Assembly: GCF_006125015.1 (NCBI RefSeq)
Contig: NZ_SZZN01000001.1
Location: 62,001 to 126,000, forward strand
Origin: Roseovarius arcticus
Lineage (GTDB): Bacteria; Pseudomonadota; Alphaproteobacteria; Rhodobacterales; Rhodobacteraceae
Direction: 5' to 3'
DNA length: 64,000 bases
Part shown: piece after piece, positions 8,136 to 15,997 of the stretch
Layout: every line of letters begins with the position of its first letter
Position numbering within the stretch: position 1 is the first letter of the stretch
Translations under genes and position numbers: made by a program
The notes under the pieces: model-generated
Database searches by the model: none
What the model was told of the DNA's origin: nothing
What the model saw: the letters and a program-made list of their open reading frames with translations, nothing else

Positions 8136-9161
8136 CTAAGCTGACTTGCCGAACCTGCCATGCCAGCACGGCAGTCTATCCCCCTGTGCGGGCCGCGCCA
8201 GATAGACCGCGCGCGCGATCGCCCGCGCAAGGCAGGTCGCGGCGGCGTGGCCTAGCAGCATGGTGTCGCCGGCAGCATCAAGAGGCCGGGTTCCGGTGCT
8301 GGCAGCGAATACCAGATCGCCGTCCATTAGCGTGTGCGATGGCAGCAGCGCGCGCGCCATACCGTCATGCGCAGCAATCGCCAGCCGCGTGCATTGTGAT
8401 TGGTTCAGCGCGGCATCTGTCGCGACGATGGCGATGGTCGTGTTACCGCCAGCCAGCTTTGTGCGTGGCAGATGCACGTCGCCAAAATAGCGCGCAGGGC
8501 CCAGCCCGCCGAATTCGCCCTCTATCTCGAACGGCGCTGCCCAGAAATGCGGGCCGTCCGCGACGGTGGCCGATCCGAGCGCATTGACCGCGACCAACGC
8601 ACCGACAATGTGCCCCGATGGCAGGATAATCGAGGCCGAGCCGAGACCGCCCTTCAGCGTCGCTGTCGTGGCACCCATGCCAGCACCTACGTTGCCCAGA
8701 TTGAAACGCGTATCCGCCGCCGTCAGCGCATCCTTGCCAAGCTGCTTGTAGGGATTTTGTGCCCAGTCCTTTTCCCCGCCATTCAACAGATCAAAGAGGA
8801 TCGCGCCCGGGACGATCGGTACGCGAACGTCGCCAACGGCATATCCTCGCCCTGCTGCGCGTAGCGCATCCGCGGCGCCCGACGCCGCGTCTAGCCCAAA
8901 GGCCGAGCCGCCCGACAGCACCAACGCGTCTACTTGTTGCACGGACCGATCCGGCGCCAGCAGATCCGTCTCGCGCGTGCCGGGCGCACCGCCCATGACG
9001 TGCACGCCTGCGGTGAAGGGCGCATCAGCAACCAACACCGTCGCGCCAGATTTTAGCGCCGTGTCCCCGGCGTTGCCGATACGCAGCCCCGGCACGTCGG
9101 TGATAAGGTTCATCGGGCCTGTGCGAGCGGTCATGTGCGGGGTGTCCTGCATCCATTTCAT
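8136..9161 (-). CDS. P1-family (DmpA-like) N-terminal-nucleophile aminopeptidase
   Basis: A protein of up to 341 residues of the DmpA/L-aminopeptidase/nylon-oligomer hydrolase family (peptidase P1). It begins 'NLITDVPGLRIGNA', the usual family N-terminus, followed by 'ALVLSGGSAFGLDAASG'. The expected autocatalytic cleavage is between Gly174 and Ser175 in 'GGLGSASI', leaving Ser as the nucleophile. The start is uncertain: ATG at 9161 opens the longest frame, but ATG at 9134 has an AGGA at good distance. It could hydrolyse N-terminal amino acids of peptides, beta-peptides or cyclic amide oligomers. Divergent from the creatinase gene. Confidence 0.87.
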   Translation of the reverse strand: MKWMQDTPHMTARTGPMNLITDVPGLRIGNAGDTALKSGATVLVADAPFTAGVHVMGGAPGTRETDLLAPDRSVQQVDALVLSGGSAFGLDAASGAADALRAAGRGYAVGDVRVPIVPGAILFDLLNGGEKDWAQNPYKQLGKDALTAADTRFNLGNVGAGMGATTATLKGGLGSASIILPSGHIVGALVAVNALGSATVADGPHFWAAPFEIEGEFGGLGPARYFGDVHLPRTKLAGGNTTIAIVATDAALNQSQCTRLAIAAHDGMARALLPSHTLMDGDLVFAASTGTRPLDAAGDTMLLGHAAATCLARAIARAVYLARPAQGDRLPCWHGRFGKSA

Positions 9162-9304
9162 TTAAATATCTTGCCAGAATACACAGCATCGGCAACAAAG
9201 ACAGCAGGCCGAGGCGGTGGCGCCGCTTCTCCGATTCGGAACAAGGCCGCTTGCAATCCAACAGTCCTGAACGCCGGGACCTTTCTTTTCTTAGGAGGGT
9301 CGAA

Positions 9305-10513
9305 ATGACTGAACGTCCAGAAATGTATCGCTTTCACAATGGTGAAAAGGCTCAGCTGCAATTCAGTAGTGCCGAATATGACGCGCGCCTCAAAGGTCTG
9401 CGCGCGCGCATGGCCGACTTGGGGGTCGACGTCGCCGTATTCACCTCGATGCACAATATCGCATATTATTCGGGATTTCTTTACTGTGCCTTTGGTCGCC
9501 CTTGCGGCCTTGTCGTCACGGCCGATCAGGATGTGACCATTTCCGCTGGTATCGACGCGGGACAGCCCTGGCGCCGCTGCCATGGCGACAACATTACCTA
9601 CACCGACTGGCAGCGTGACAACTACTGGCGCGCGATCCTGTCCGTATGCGGCGAGGGCAAAGTCGTCGGCTTTGAGGCCGACCATCTGACGCTGTTGCAA
9701 AAGTCCAAGATGGACAGCTTCCTCAAGCCGTCGAAATTGGTCGATATTGCGCCGACGACAATGGTTCAACGCATGCACAAGAGCCAGGCCGAGCTGGACC
9801 TGATCCGACGCTGCTGCAAGGTCGCGGACGTGGGCGGCTACGCCGTCAAGGACGCGGTCAAGGTCGGCACGCGCGAGATTGACGTGGCCATTGCAGGCCG
9901 CGATGCGATGGAGCTGGAGATTGCCAAAGAGTTCCCAGATGCGGAATACCGCGACAGCTGGGTCTGGTTCCAGTCAGGCATCAACACCGACGGCGCCCAC
10001 AACCCCGTCACCGCGCGCAAGTTGGAGACAGGCGACATCTTGTCACTAAACACCTTTCCGATGATTTCCAGCTACTATGTCGCGCTGGAGCGGACGATGT
10101 TTGTCGGCGAAGTCGATGATGCATCGCTGAAGATCTGGGAGGCGAATATTGCCGCGCATGAGTACGGCATGAGCCTGCTAAAGCCCGGCGCGTCCTGCTC
10201 GGAGATCACGCACAAGATCAACGACTTCTTGCAGGAGCGGCAGTTACTGCAATACCGCACCTTTGGCTACGGCCACAGCTTTGGTATCCTGTCGCATTAC
10301 TATGGCCGCGAGGCGGGACTGGAGCTGCGCGAGGATATCGACACAGTGCTGGAGCCCGGCATGGTCATCTCGATGGAGCCGATGCTGACCATCGCGAACG
10401 ACCAGCTCGGTGCAGGCGGCTACCGCGAGCACGACGTGCTCATCATCACAGAGGACGGCAACGAGGACATCACCGGCTATCCCTACGGCCCGGAATTCAA
10501 CGTCGTCGGCTAA
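9305..10513 (+). CDS. Creatinase (creatine amidinohydrolase)
   Basis: A 402-residue pita-bread-fold protein strikingly like Pseudomonas creatinase in length and motifs: 'YYSGFLYCAFGRPCGLVVT', 'GQPWRR', 'YTDWQRDNY', 'FQSGINTDGAHNPVT' (with the catalytic His), 'LQYRTFGYGHSFG', 'SHYYGREAGLELRED' and 'EPGMVISMEPM'. Creatinase hydrolyses creatine to sarcosine and urea. The start is set by AGGAGGG at 9293-9299, six bases before ATG 9305; a longer reading from 9251 would bypass it. No sarcosine oxidase or creatinine gene is next to it. Related dimethylsulfonio or guanidino substrates cannot be excluded. Confidence 0.88.
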   Translation: MTERPEMYRFHNGEKAQLQFSSAEYDARLKGLRARMADLGVDVAVFTSMHNIAYYSGFLYCAFGRPCGLVVTADQDVTISAGIDAGQPWRRCHGDNITYTDWQRDNYWRAILSVCGEGKVVGFEADHLTLLQKSKMDSFLKPSKLVDIAPTTMVQRMHKSQAELDLIRRCCKVADVGGYAVKDAVKVGTREIDVAIAGRDAMELEIAKEFPDAEYRDSWVWFQSGINTDGAHNPVTARKLETGDILSLNTFPMISSYYVALERTMFVGEVDDASLKIWEANIAAHEYGMSLLKPGASCSEITHKINDFLQERQLLQYRTFGYGHSFGILSHYYGREAGLELREDIDTVLEPGMVISMEPMLTIANDQLGAGGYREHDVLIITEDGNEDITGYPYGPEFNVVG

Positions 10514-10537
10514 GGCTTGATATGATCGAATGAAAGC

Positions 10538-10565
10538 GGGCGGCCTATCGTGGCCGCCCCTTTTT
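10538..10565 (+). terminator. Rho-independent terminator after creatinase
   Basis: An eight-base perfect stem, GGGCGGCC with GGCCGCCC (10538-10545 and 10552-10559), has a six-base loop and is followed by five T residues. It lies 25 bases beyond the creatinase stop. Confidence 0.85.
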
Positions 10566-10682
10566 CGTCCCGATAGCGGTGAGGCCACCAAGCTCGGCAC
10601 TCGCAGGGCTTGCACTCATCTATTTCCATGTTCCACCGTTCCGCATTACAAAGGGATAACGCGCACCTTCGAGAGGAAGATC

Positions 10683-10949
10683 ATGCTGGCACTGGCAAAG
10701 CTCGTCCTCATCGGAGGGGCCATTCTAACGGTGCTTTATATTGCGCTGTCGATCTGGTCCCGGCGCACTAGGCGCGGCAAGCTGGAGGCCGAATGGCTGG
10801 TATCAGGCAGACCCGGCGACGAGGACGAATTCGTCGACGCAGGTCTAAAGGAATATGACGGATCGGTGAGGCGAAAACTGATTCTGGGCGTTTACGTGGT
10901 GCCGGTCGCCGTTATCGCGACGATTGTATATTGGACGAATTTCAAGTGA
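10683..10949 (+). CDS. Small membrane protein of unknown function
   Basis: An 88-residue protein with two predicted membrane helices: about residues 5-24 ('LVLIGGAILTVLYIALSIW') and about 66-84 ('LILGVYVVPVAVIATIVYW'). A charged stretch rich in Asp and Glu lies between them. The ATG follows GAGAGGAAG. It lies ten bases upstream of a DUF1523-type gene on the same strand; together they look like a two-gene operon at the inner membrane. Function is not known to me; I recall similar small proteins beside DUF1523 genes in this family. Confidence 0.75.
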   Translation: MLALAKLVLIGGAILTVLYIALSIWSRRTRRGKLEAEWLVSGRPGDEDEFVDAGLKEYDGSVRRKLILGVYVVPVAVIATIVYWTNFK

Positions 10950-10959
10950 GGGGGCCTGA

Positions 10960-11541
10960 ATGGTCTATTTAAAATGGGTTTTCTGGGGCGTGTTTTGGGC
11001 GGTAATCATTGGATTTCTGCACTATACGTTGCCGCAGCATGACATCGCGCGCATCACCGACACCTATGAAAAGCGCGTCGATTTCGGTGAAAACTCGATC
11101 TTCTGGGCGAATTCGGATTCCGGCAATGCCGCTGCGCCGACCAATCGCGACGTATTTTTCATCCAAGCGTTTCGGACCAACGGCAAACCGATGATTTACC
11201 GCAACGAGGATACCGGCTGGGGCTGGCCGCCTTACTTCAAGTTCGACACGTCGAATTTGCAGGCCGAGGCCTCGGACCTGATGTCCAAGCGCAGCGCCAG
11301 CGCCGCCCAATGGGTGTCGATCACGCACTACGGCTGGCGCAACGAGTTCCTCTCGATTTTCCCCAACGCGATCTCGGTCAAGCCTGTCTCAGGCCCGGAT
11401 GTGACGATCATCCCTTGGTTCAACATTATCTTGCTGACCGTTCTAGCCGCGCTGTTTTGGGGCATCTGGGCGCGCTGGCGCAAGTTTCGCACCCGCCGCG
11501 AGAAGCGTAAGGTCGATGAATATACCGAAGGCTGGGGCTGA
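10960..11541 (+). CDS. DUF1523 family membrane protein
   Basis: A 193-residue protein that I recognise as DUF1523. It has an N-terminal helix (about 5-22), a non-cytoplasmic middle with 'ARITDTYEKRV' and 'NEDTGWGWPPYFKFDTSNLQAEA', and a second helix (about 151-169) followed by a very basic tail ('ARWRKFRTRREKRK'). The topology is thus two helices flanking an extracytoplasmic domain. Ten bases separate it from the preceding small membrane protein. No biochemical role is known for the family. Confidence 0.78.
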   Translation: MVYLKWVFWGVFWAVIIGFLHYTLPQHDIARITDTYEKRVDFGENSIFWANSDSGNAAAPTNRDVFFIQAFRTNGKPMIYRNEDTGWGWPPYFKFDTSNLQAEASDLMSKRSASAAQWVSITHYGWRNEFLSIFPNAISVKPVSGPDVTIIPWFNIILLTVLAALFWGIWARWRKFRTRREKRKVDEYTEGWG

Positions 11542-11543
11542 GC

Positions 11544-11559
11544 GCCGTTAAAAAACGGC
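11544..11559 (+). terminator. Small hairpin between DUF1523 gene and tauR (weak terminator)
   Basis: GCCGTT and AACGGC pair across an AAAA loop immediately after the DUF1523 stop. There is no T run, so termination strength is doubtful. Confidence 0.3.
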
Positions 11560-11589
11560 CTCCCGGCATCAGGCCAGATTGCGCGGCGG

Positions 11590-11599
11590 GTAAGTCCAG
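11590..11599. promoter_or_regulatory. Candidate TauR box in front of tauR
   Basis: The complement of TAAGTCCAGT reads CTGGACTTA, matching nine positions of the direct-repeat unit CTGGACyTAA that I recall for TauR of Rhodobacter capsulatus. It lies 15 bases before the tauR start, suggesting autoregulation. A second repeat unit is not clear beside it. Confidence 0.4.
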
Positions 11600-11613
11600 T
11601 CTAACGTCACCGC

Positions 11614-13077
11614 ATGGCGATCCCAGTCGAAACCTTCTTTCTCAGCGCCGATGGCGAGGGCACGCTTCAGGCGCGCATCCAGCAGATGATCGCCGAGGGC
11701 ATCCTTTCGGGCCGCTTTGCCAAGGGGGAACGGCTGCCATCCTCGCGCCGCCTTGCCGCGCATCTGGGCGTCAGCCGGATTACTGTGACGCTCGCCTATA
11801 CTGAATTGCAGGCAAACGATTATCTGGCCGCGCGCGATCGCTCTGGCTTTTACGTATCAGACGGCGCGCCTGAACCGTCCAGCTTTGCCCCCGCGCACCC
11901 AGTGCAGGATCGTATCGACTGGTCCCGCGCGCTAGGGCGGCGTTACACCGGGGGGCGTTCGCCGGAAAAGCCGCAGGATTGGGCGAGTTATCCCTATCCG
12001 TTTCTATATGGCCAGAGCGATGCCAAGTTGTTCGACCATGCGAATTGGCGGCACTGCGCACTCCGCGCGCTGGGCCTCAAGGATTTTCACGCGCAGGCCA
12101 CTGACTACTACGACCGCGACGATCCACGCCTGATCGAATTCATTACCCGCCACACGCTGCCCCGGCGCGGCATATTGGCCGAGCCGGACGAGATATTGGT
12201 GACAATGGGGGCGCAAAACGCGCTGTGGTTGACTGCGCAGGTGCTGCTGACGCAGCGCCGTACGGCGGTGGTCGAGGACCCATGCTATCACGGTCTCAGC
12301 GATATTCTGGAGCAGTCGCGCTGTCACACGCATGCCGTCCCCGTCGACGCGCGCGGCCTGCCGCCCGGCGATTTGCCAGCCGAGGCCGACGTGATTTTCA
12401 CCACGCCCAGCCACCAATGCCCGACCAATGCGACCATGCCGATGTCGCGCCGCCGTGCCCTACTGGCCCGCGCGCGGGACATGGACGCATTGATTGTCGA
12501 GGACGATTACGAGTTTGAAATGTCGTTCCTCAATCCGCCGTCGCCATCGCTGAAATCGCTGGATCGGGACGGGCGCGTCATCTACGTCGGCAGCTTTTCC
12601 AAGTCGATCTTTCCGGGTCTGCGTCTTGGGTATCTGGTCGGGCCGCGCCCATTCATACGCGAGGCGCGCGCACTGCGCGCCAGCGTGCTGCGCCACCCGC
12701 CCGGCCTGATGCAGCGCACGGCGGCGTATTTCCTCAGCCTTGGCCATTACGACAGCCTGATCCGCCGCACCTCGCGCGCCTATGCCGACCGCCGCCACGT
12801 AATGGAGGACGCACTGGCCCAGCATGGCCTGACCGTCGCAGGGCGTGGCCTGCATGGCGGATCGTCCATCTGGATGCGCGCGCCAGAGGGGGTGGATATC
12901 GGCCGCGTCGCCGCCGCTCTGCGCACCAAGGGCGTGCTGATAGAGCCGGGTGCGTCGTTCTTTCACGGCGATAACCCTCCGCTCAATTTCTACCGTCTTG
13001 CCTATTCGTCGATCCCGTCGGACAAGATCGGCGCAGGAATCGCGCTGCTTGCAGATGCCCTGCGGGATGCCAGCTAA
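11614..13077 (+). CDS. tauR: TauR-like MocR-family transcriptional regulator
   Basis: A 487-residue MocR-type regulator: an N-terminal GntR winged helix (about 15-80, 'RLPSSRRLAAHLGVSRITVTLAYTEL') fused to a fold-type-I aminotransferase-like domain. The PLP lysine lies in 'YVGSFSKSIFPGLRLGYLV'. It stands directly upstream of xsc on the same strand. TauR activates taurine/sulfoacetaldehyde genes in related bacteria, so it is the likely activator of the xsc cluster, sensing taurine or a derivative through PLP. A TauR-like box lies just upstream. No taurine aminotransferase or dehydrogenase or transporter is visible in the window. Confidence 0.88.
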   Translation: MAIPVETFFLSADGEGTLQARIQQMIAEGILSGRFAKGERLPSSRRLAAHLGVSRITVTLAYTELQANDYLAARDRSGFYVSDGAPEPSSFAPAHPVQDRIDWSRALGRRYTGGRSPEKPQDWASYPYPFLYGQSDAKLFDHANWRHCALRALGLKDFHAQATDYYDRDDPRLIEFITRHTLPRRGILAEPDEILVTMGAQNALWLTAQVLLTQRRTAVVEDPCYHGLSDILEQSRCHTHAVPVDARGLPPGDLPAEADVIFTTPSHQCPTNATMPMSRRRALLARARDMDALIVEDDYEFEMSFLNPPSPSLKSLDRDGRVIYVGSFSKSIFPGLRLGYLVGPRPFIREARALRASVLRHPPGLMQRTAAYFLSLGHYDSLIRRTSRAYADRRHVMEDALAQHGLTVAGRGLHGGSSIWMRAPEGVDIGRVAAALRTKGVLIEPGASFFHGDNPPLNFYRLAYSSIPSDKIGAGIALLADALRDAS

Positions 13078-13100
13078 TTGGCGCCATCACGCGGCGCCAA
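13078..13100. promoter_or_regulatory. Inverted repeat between tauR and xsc
   Basis: TTGGCGCC and GGCGCCAA (13078-13085 and 13093-13100) form a perfect eight-base inverted repeat with a seven-base spacer. It begins at the base after the tauR stop codon. It lacks a T run, so it may be a weak terminator/attenuator or an operator for xsc. Degenerate CTGG-type repeats start at 13101 and 13124, 23 bases apart, and might be TauR sites. Confidence 0.4.
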
Positions 13101-13178
13101 CTGGCCCTATTGCGCGCGCCCAGCGGGCCTTAGTTTCGCAAAACCGCCACCGCGCCCTAACCCTCCAAGGATATCGCC

Positions 13179-14954
13179 ATGAAAATGACCACCGAAGAAG
13201 CCTTCGTCAAAACCCTGCAAATGCACGGTATCGAACATGCGTTCGGCATCATTGGGTCAGCCTTCATGCCGATTTCGGATATTTTTCCGAAGGCGGGCAT
13301 CACATTCTGGGACTGCGCGCATGAGGGATCGGGCGGCATGATGGCCGACGGTTATACCCGCGCGACTGGCAAGATGAGCATGATGATCGCGCAGAACGGA
13401 CCGGGCATCACCAACTTTGTCACCGCTGTAAAAACCGCCTATTGGAACCACTCGCCCCTGCTGCTGGTCACACCGCAGGCGGCGAACAAGACGCTGGGGC
13501 AGGGCGGATTTCAGGAGGTGGAGCAGATGGCCGCCTTTGCCGACATGGTCGCCTACCAAGAGGAAGTGCGCGACCCCACCCGCGTCGCCGAAGTGCTGAA
13601 CCGCGTGATCCTGAACGCCAAGCGCGCCAGCGCGCCCGCGCAGATCAACATGCCGCGCGATTTCTGGACGCAAGTGATTGATATCGACTTGCCGCAGATC
13701 GTCAGCTTTGAACGCCCATCAGGCGGCGACGAGGCGCTGGCAGAGGCGGCTGAGCTGCTGTCGAACGCCAAATTCCCGGTGATCCTAAACGGTGCGGGCG
13801 TTATCCTTGGCGGGGCGATCGATGCATCGATGAAGCTGGCCGAGCGTCTAGATGCGCCCGTCTGCGTGGGCTATCAGCATAATGATGCCTTCCCCGGATC
13901 GCATCCGCTGTTCGCCGGGCCGCTGGGGTATAACGGGTCCAAGGCTGCGATGCAGTTGATCGCGCGCGCCGACGTGGTTTTGGCGCTGGGCACGCGGCTG
14001 AATCCGTTTTCGACCCTACCGGGCTACGGCATCGACTATTGGCCCAAGGACGCCAAGATCATTCAGGTCGATATCAACCCAGATCGGATTGGCCTGACCA
14101 AGAAGGTCAGCGTCGGCATCATTGGTGACGCGAAAAAGGTTGCGACTTCGATCCTGTCCAAGCTGTCCGGCACCGCCGGCGACGAGGGCCGCAAGGATCG
14201 CCGCAATCTGATCTCGACGACGAAATCCGCATGGGCGCAGGAGCTGTCCTCGATGGATCATGAAGAGGATGACGAAGGCACCACATGGAATCAGCGCTGC
14301 CGCGACGACAAACCTGACTGGATGAGCCCTCGCATGGCATGGCGCGCGATACAGGCCGCCCTGCCGAAGGACGCGATCATCAGCAGTGACATCGGCAACA
14401 ACTGCGCCATCGGCAATGCCTATCCGACGTTTGAGGAGGGGCGCAAATACCTCGCGCCCGGCCTTTTCGGGCCTTGCGGGTACGGCCTGCCCTCGGTCGT
14501 GGGGGCCAAGATCGGCTGCCCCAATGTGCCCGTCGTCGGCTTTTCCGGTGATGGCGCGTTCGGCATCGCGGTGACAGAGCTGACGGCTATCGGCCGCGGT
14601 GAATGGCCGGCGGTTACGCAGATCGTTTTCCGCAACTACCAGTGGGGCGCGGAAAAGCGGAACTCGACGCTTTGGTATGATGACAATTTTGTCGGCACGG
14701 AGCTGGACACACAGGTTTCCTACGCCGGAATCGCCAATGCCTGCGGGCTGAAAGGCGTCGTTGCGCGCACGATGGAGGAGCTGACGGACGCGCTGAACCA
14801 AGCGGTCAGGGACCAAATGGAAAACGGCGTGACCACCCTGATCGAGGCGATGATTAACCAAGAACTGGGCGAGCCCTTCCGCCGCGATGCTATGAAGAAA
14901 CCTGTCGCCGTGGCAGGCATCGACGCTGCGGACATGCGCCCGCAAACGGTATGA
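13179..14954 (+). CDS. xsc: Sulfoacetaldehyde acetyltransferase Xsc
   Basis: A 591-residue thiamine-diphosphate enzyme of normal Xsc length. The N-terminal domain has 'FGIIGSAFMPISD' and 'AHEGSGGMMADGYTRATGKM'; the C-terminal TPP-binding motif is 'GFSGDGAFGIAVTEL...NYQWGAEKRN'. Xsc converts sulfoacetaldehyde and phosphate to acetyl phosphate and sulfite, the desulfonation step of taurine and related C2 sulfonates. ATG follows CAAGGA. The stop overlaps the acetate kinase start (ATGA), and the product acetyl phosphate is that enzyme's substrate. Upstream regulator is tauR. Confidence 0.95.
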   Translation: MKMTTEEAFVKTLQMHGIEHAFGIIGSAFMPISDIFPKAGITFWDCAHEGSGGMMADGYTRATGKMSMMIAQNGPGITNFVTAVKTAYWNHSPLLLVTPQAANKTLGQGGFQEVEQMAAFADMVAYQEEVRDPTRVAEVLNRVILNAKRASAPAQINMPRDFWTQVIDIDLPQIVSFERPSGGDEALAEAAELLSNAKFPVILNGAGVILGGAIDASMKLAERLDAPVCVGYQHNDAFPGSHPLFAGPLGYNGSKAAMQLIARADVVLALGTRLNPFSTLPGYGIDYWPKDAKIIQVDINPDRIGLTKKVSVGIIGDAKKVATSILSKLSGTAGDEGRKDRRNLISTTKSAWAQELSSMDHEEDDEGTTWNQRCRDDKPDWMSPRMAWRAIQAALPKDAIISSDIGNNCAIGNAYPTFEEGRKYLAPGLFGPCGYGLPSVVGAKIGCPNVPVVGFSGDGAFGIAVTELTAIGRGEWPAVTQIVFRNYQWGAEKRNSTLWYDDNFVGTELDTQVSYAGIANACGLKGVVARTMEELTDALNQAVRDQMENGVTTLIEAMINQELGEPFRRDAMKKPVAVAGIDAADMRPQTV

Positions 14955-15997
14955 TCTCGCGCGCCATCCTCGTCCTCAATGCCGGATCATCAACGATCAA
15001 GGCAGCGGTGTTCGTGAATGGCCGCGAGGTTGCCCGCGCGGGCAGTGATGCGGTGCCCGATCACGGTGCCGCCCTCAGCCGCGTGATGGCGGATCTGGCT
15101 GCGCAGGGCCATGCGATTGACAGCTTTGCCGCCGCCGCGCACCGCGTTGTGCATGGCGGCGAAGCGCTCGGCACCTCTGCGCGGATCACTCCGGAGGTCC
15201 GTGCGCAGATCGCGGACTGCATCCCGCTCGCGCCACTGCATAATCCGCATCATCTGGAAGTGATCGACAGCATCGCTGCACTCGCGCCGGACCTGCCGCA
15301 ATTTGCCAGCTTTGACACTGCGTTTCATGCCAGCATCCCTGAGGTGGCAACGCGCTATGCCCTGCCCTGCACGCCCGACACGCGCGGTCTGCGTCGCTAT
15401 GGATTTCACGGCATCAGCTATGCCGCACTTGTCGAGGCGTTGCCGCGCCAAACTGGCCAGCCGCTGCCGGGCCGCCTGTTGGCGTTCCACCTTGGAAATG
15501 GAGCGTCGATTTGCGCGATCCGCGAGGGCCGCTCTGTCGGCACCACGATGGGTTATTCGCCCAACGCTGGCCTGACCATGGGCACCCGCAGCGGCGACAT
15601 GGACCCGGCGGCGGTGCTGGAGCTAGCCCGCCGCTTGGGCGTGGACGCGGCAGAGCATTTGCTGACCCACGCGTCGGGGCTACTGGGCCTTTCGGGCGAC
15701 AGCTTTGACATGCGCGCGCTGCAGGCATCTGGCGCTCCCGGCGCGCAGCTGGCCATTTGGCATTTCTGTTATTGGTCCGCGCGGCACGCAGGCTCGATGA
15801 TCGCGGCGATGGGCGGACTGGACGCCATCGCCTTTACCGGCGGGATCGGTGAGAATGCGGGTGACATCCGGAATGATATTCTGCTTAAACTGAAATGGGC
15901 AGGAGACGTTCCCACCCATATCGTGCCCGCGCAGGAGGAAGCCTTTGTCGCGCGGGAGGCGTCCAATCTGATGGAAGGCCCCGAATTTGCAGCATAA
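14951..15997 (+). CDS. ackA: Acetate kinase AckA
   Basis: A 348-residue acetate/propionate kinase, somewhat shorter than the roughly 400 residues usual for AckA. Family signatures are present: 'VLNAGSSTIKAA' near the N-terminus, 'HRVVHGG', 'FDTAFHA', 'RRYGFHGISY', 'HLGNGASICAI', 'GLTMGTRSGDMDP' and 'AFTGGIGENA'. It would turn acetyl phosphate from Xsc into acetate plus ATP. It overlaps xsc by four bases and soeA by eleven, so it is embedded in the operon. In related clusters I recall phosphotransacetylase in this slot; here it is a kinase. Confidence 0.92.
   Translation: MISRAILVLNAGSSTIKAAVFVNGREVARAGSDAVPDHGAALSRVMADLAAQGHAIDSFAAAAHRVVHGGEALGTSARITPEVRAQIADCIPLAPLHNPHHLEVIDSIAALAPDLPQFASFDTAFHASIPEVATRYALPCTPDTRGLRRYGFHGISYAALVEALPRQTGQPLPGRLLAFHLGNGASICAIREGRSVGTTMGYSPNAGLTMGTRSGDMDPAAVLELARRLGVDAAEHLLTHASGLLGLSGDSFDMRALQASGAPGAQLAIWHFCYWSARHAGSMIAAMGGLDAIAFTGGIGENAGDIRNDILLKLKWAGDVPTHIVPAQEEAFVAREASNLMEGPEFAA

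Noticed and set aside
12950..13324. A 124-residue plus-strand frame spanning the tauR-xsc junction
   Set aside because: It overlaps both clear genes in another frame and lacks any motif.
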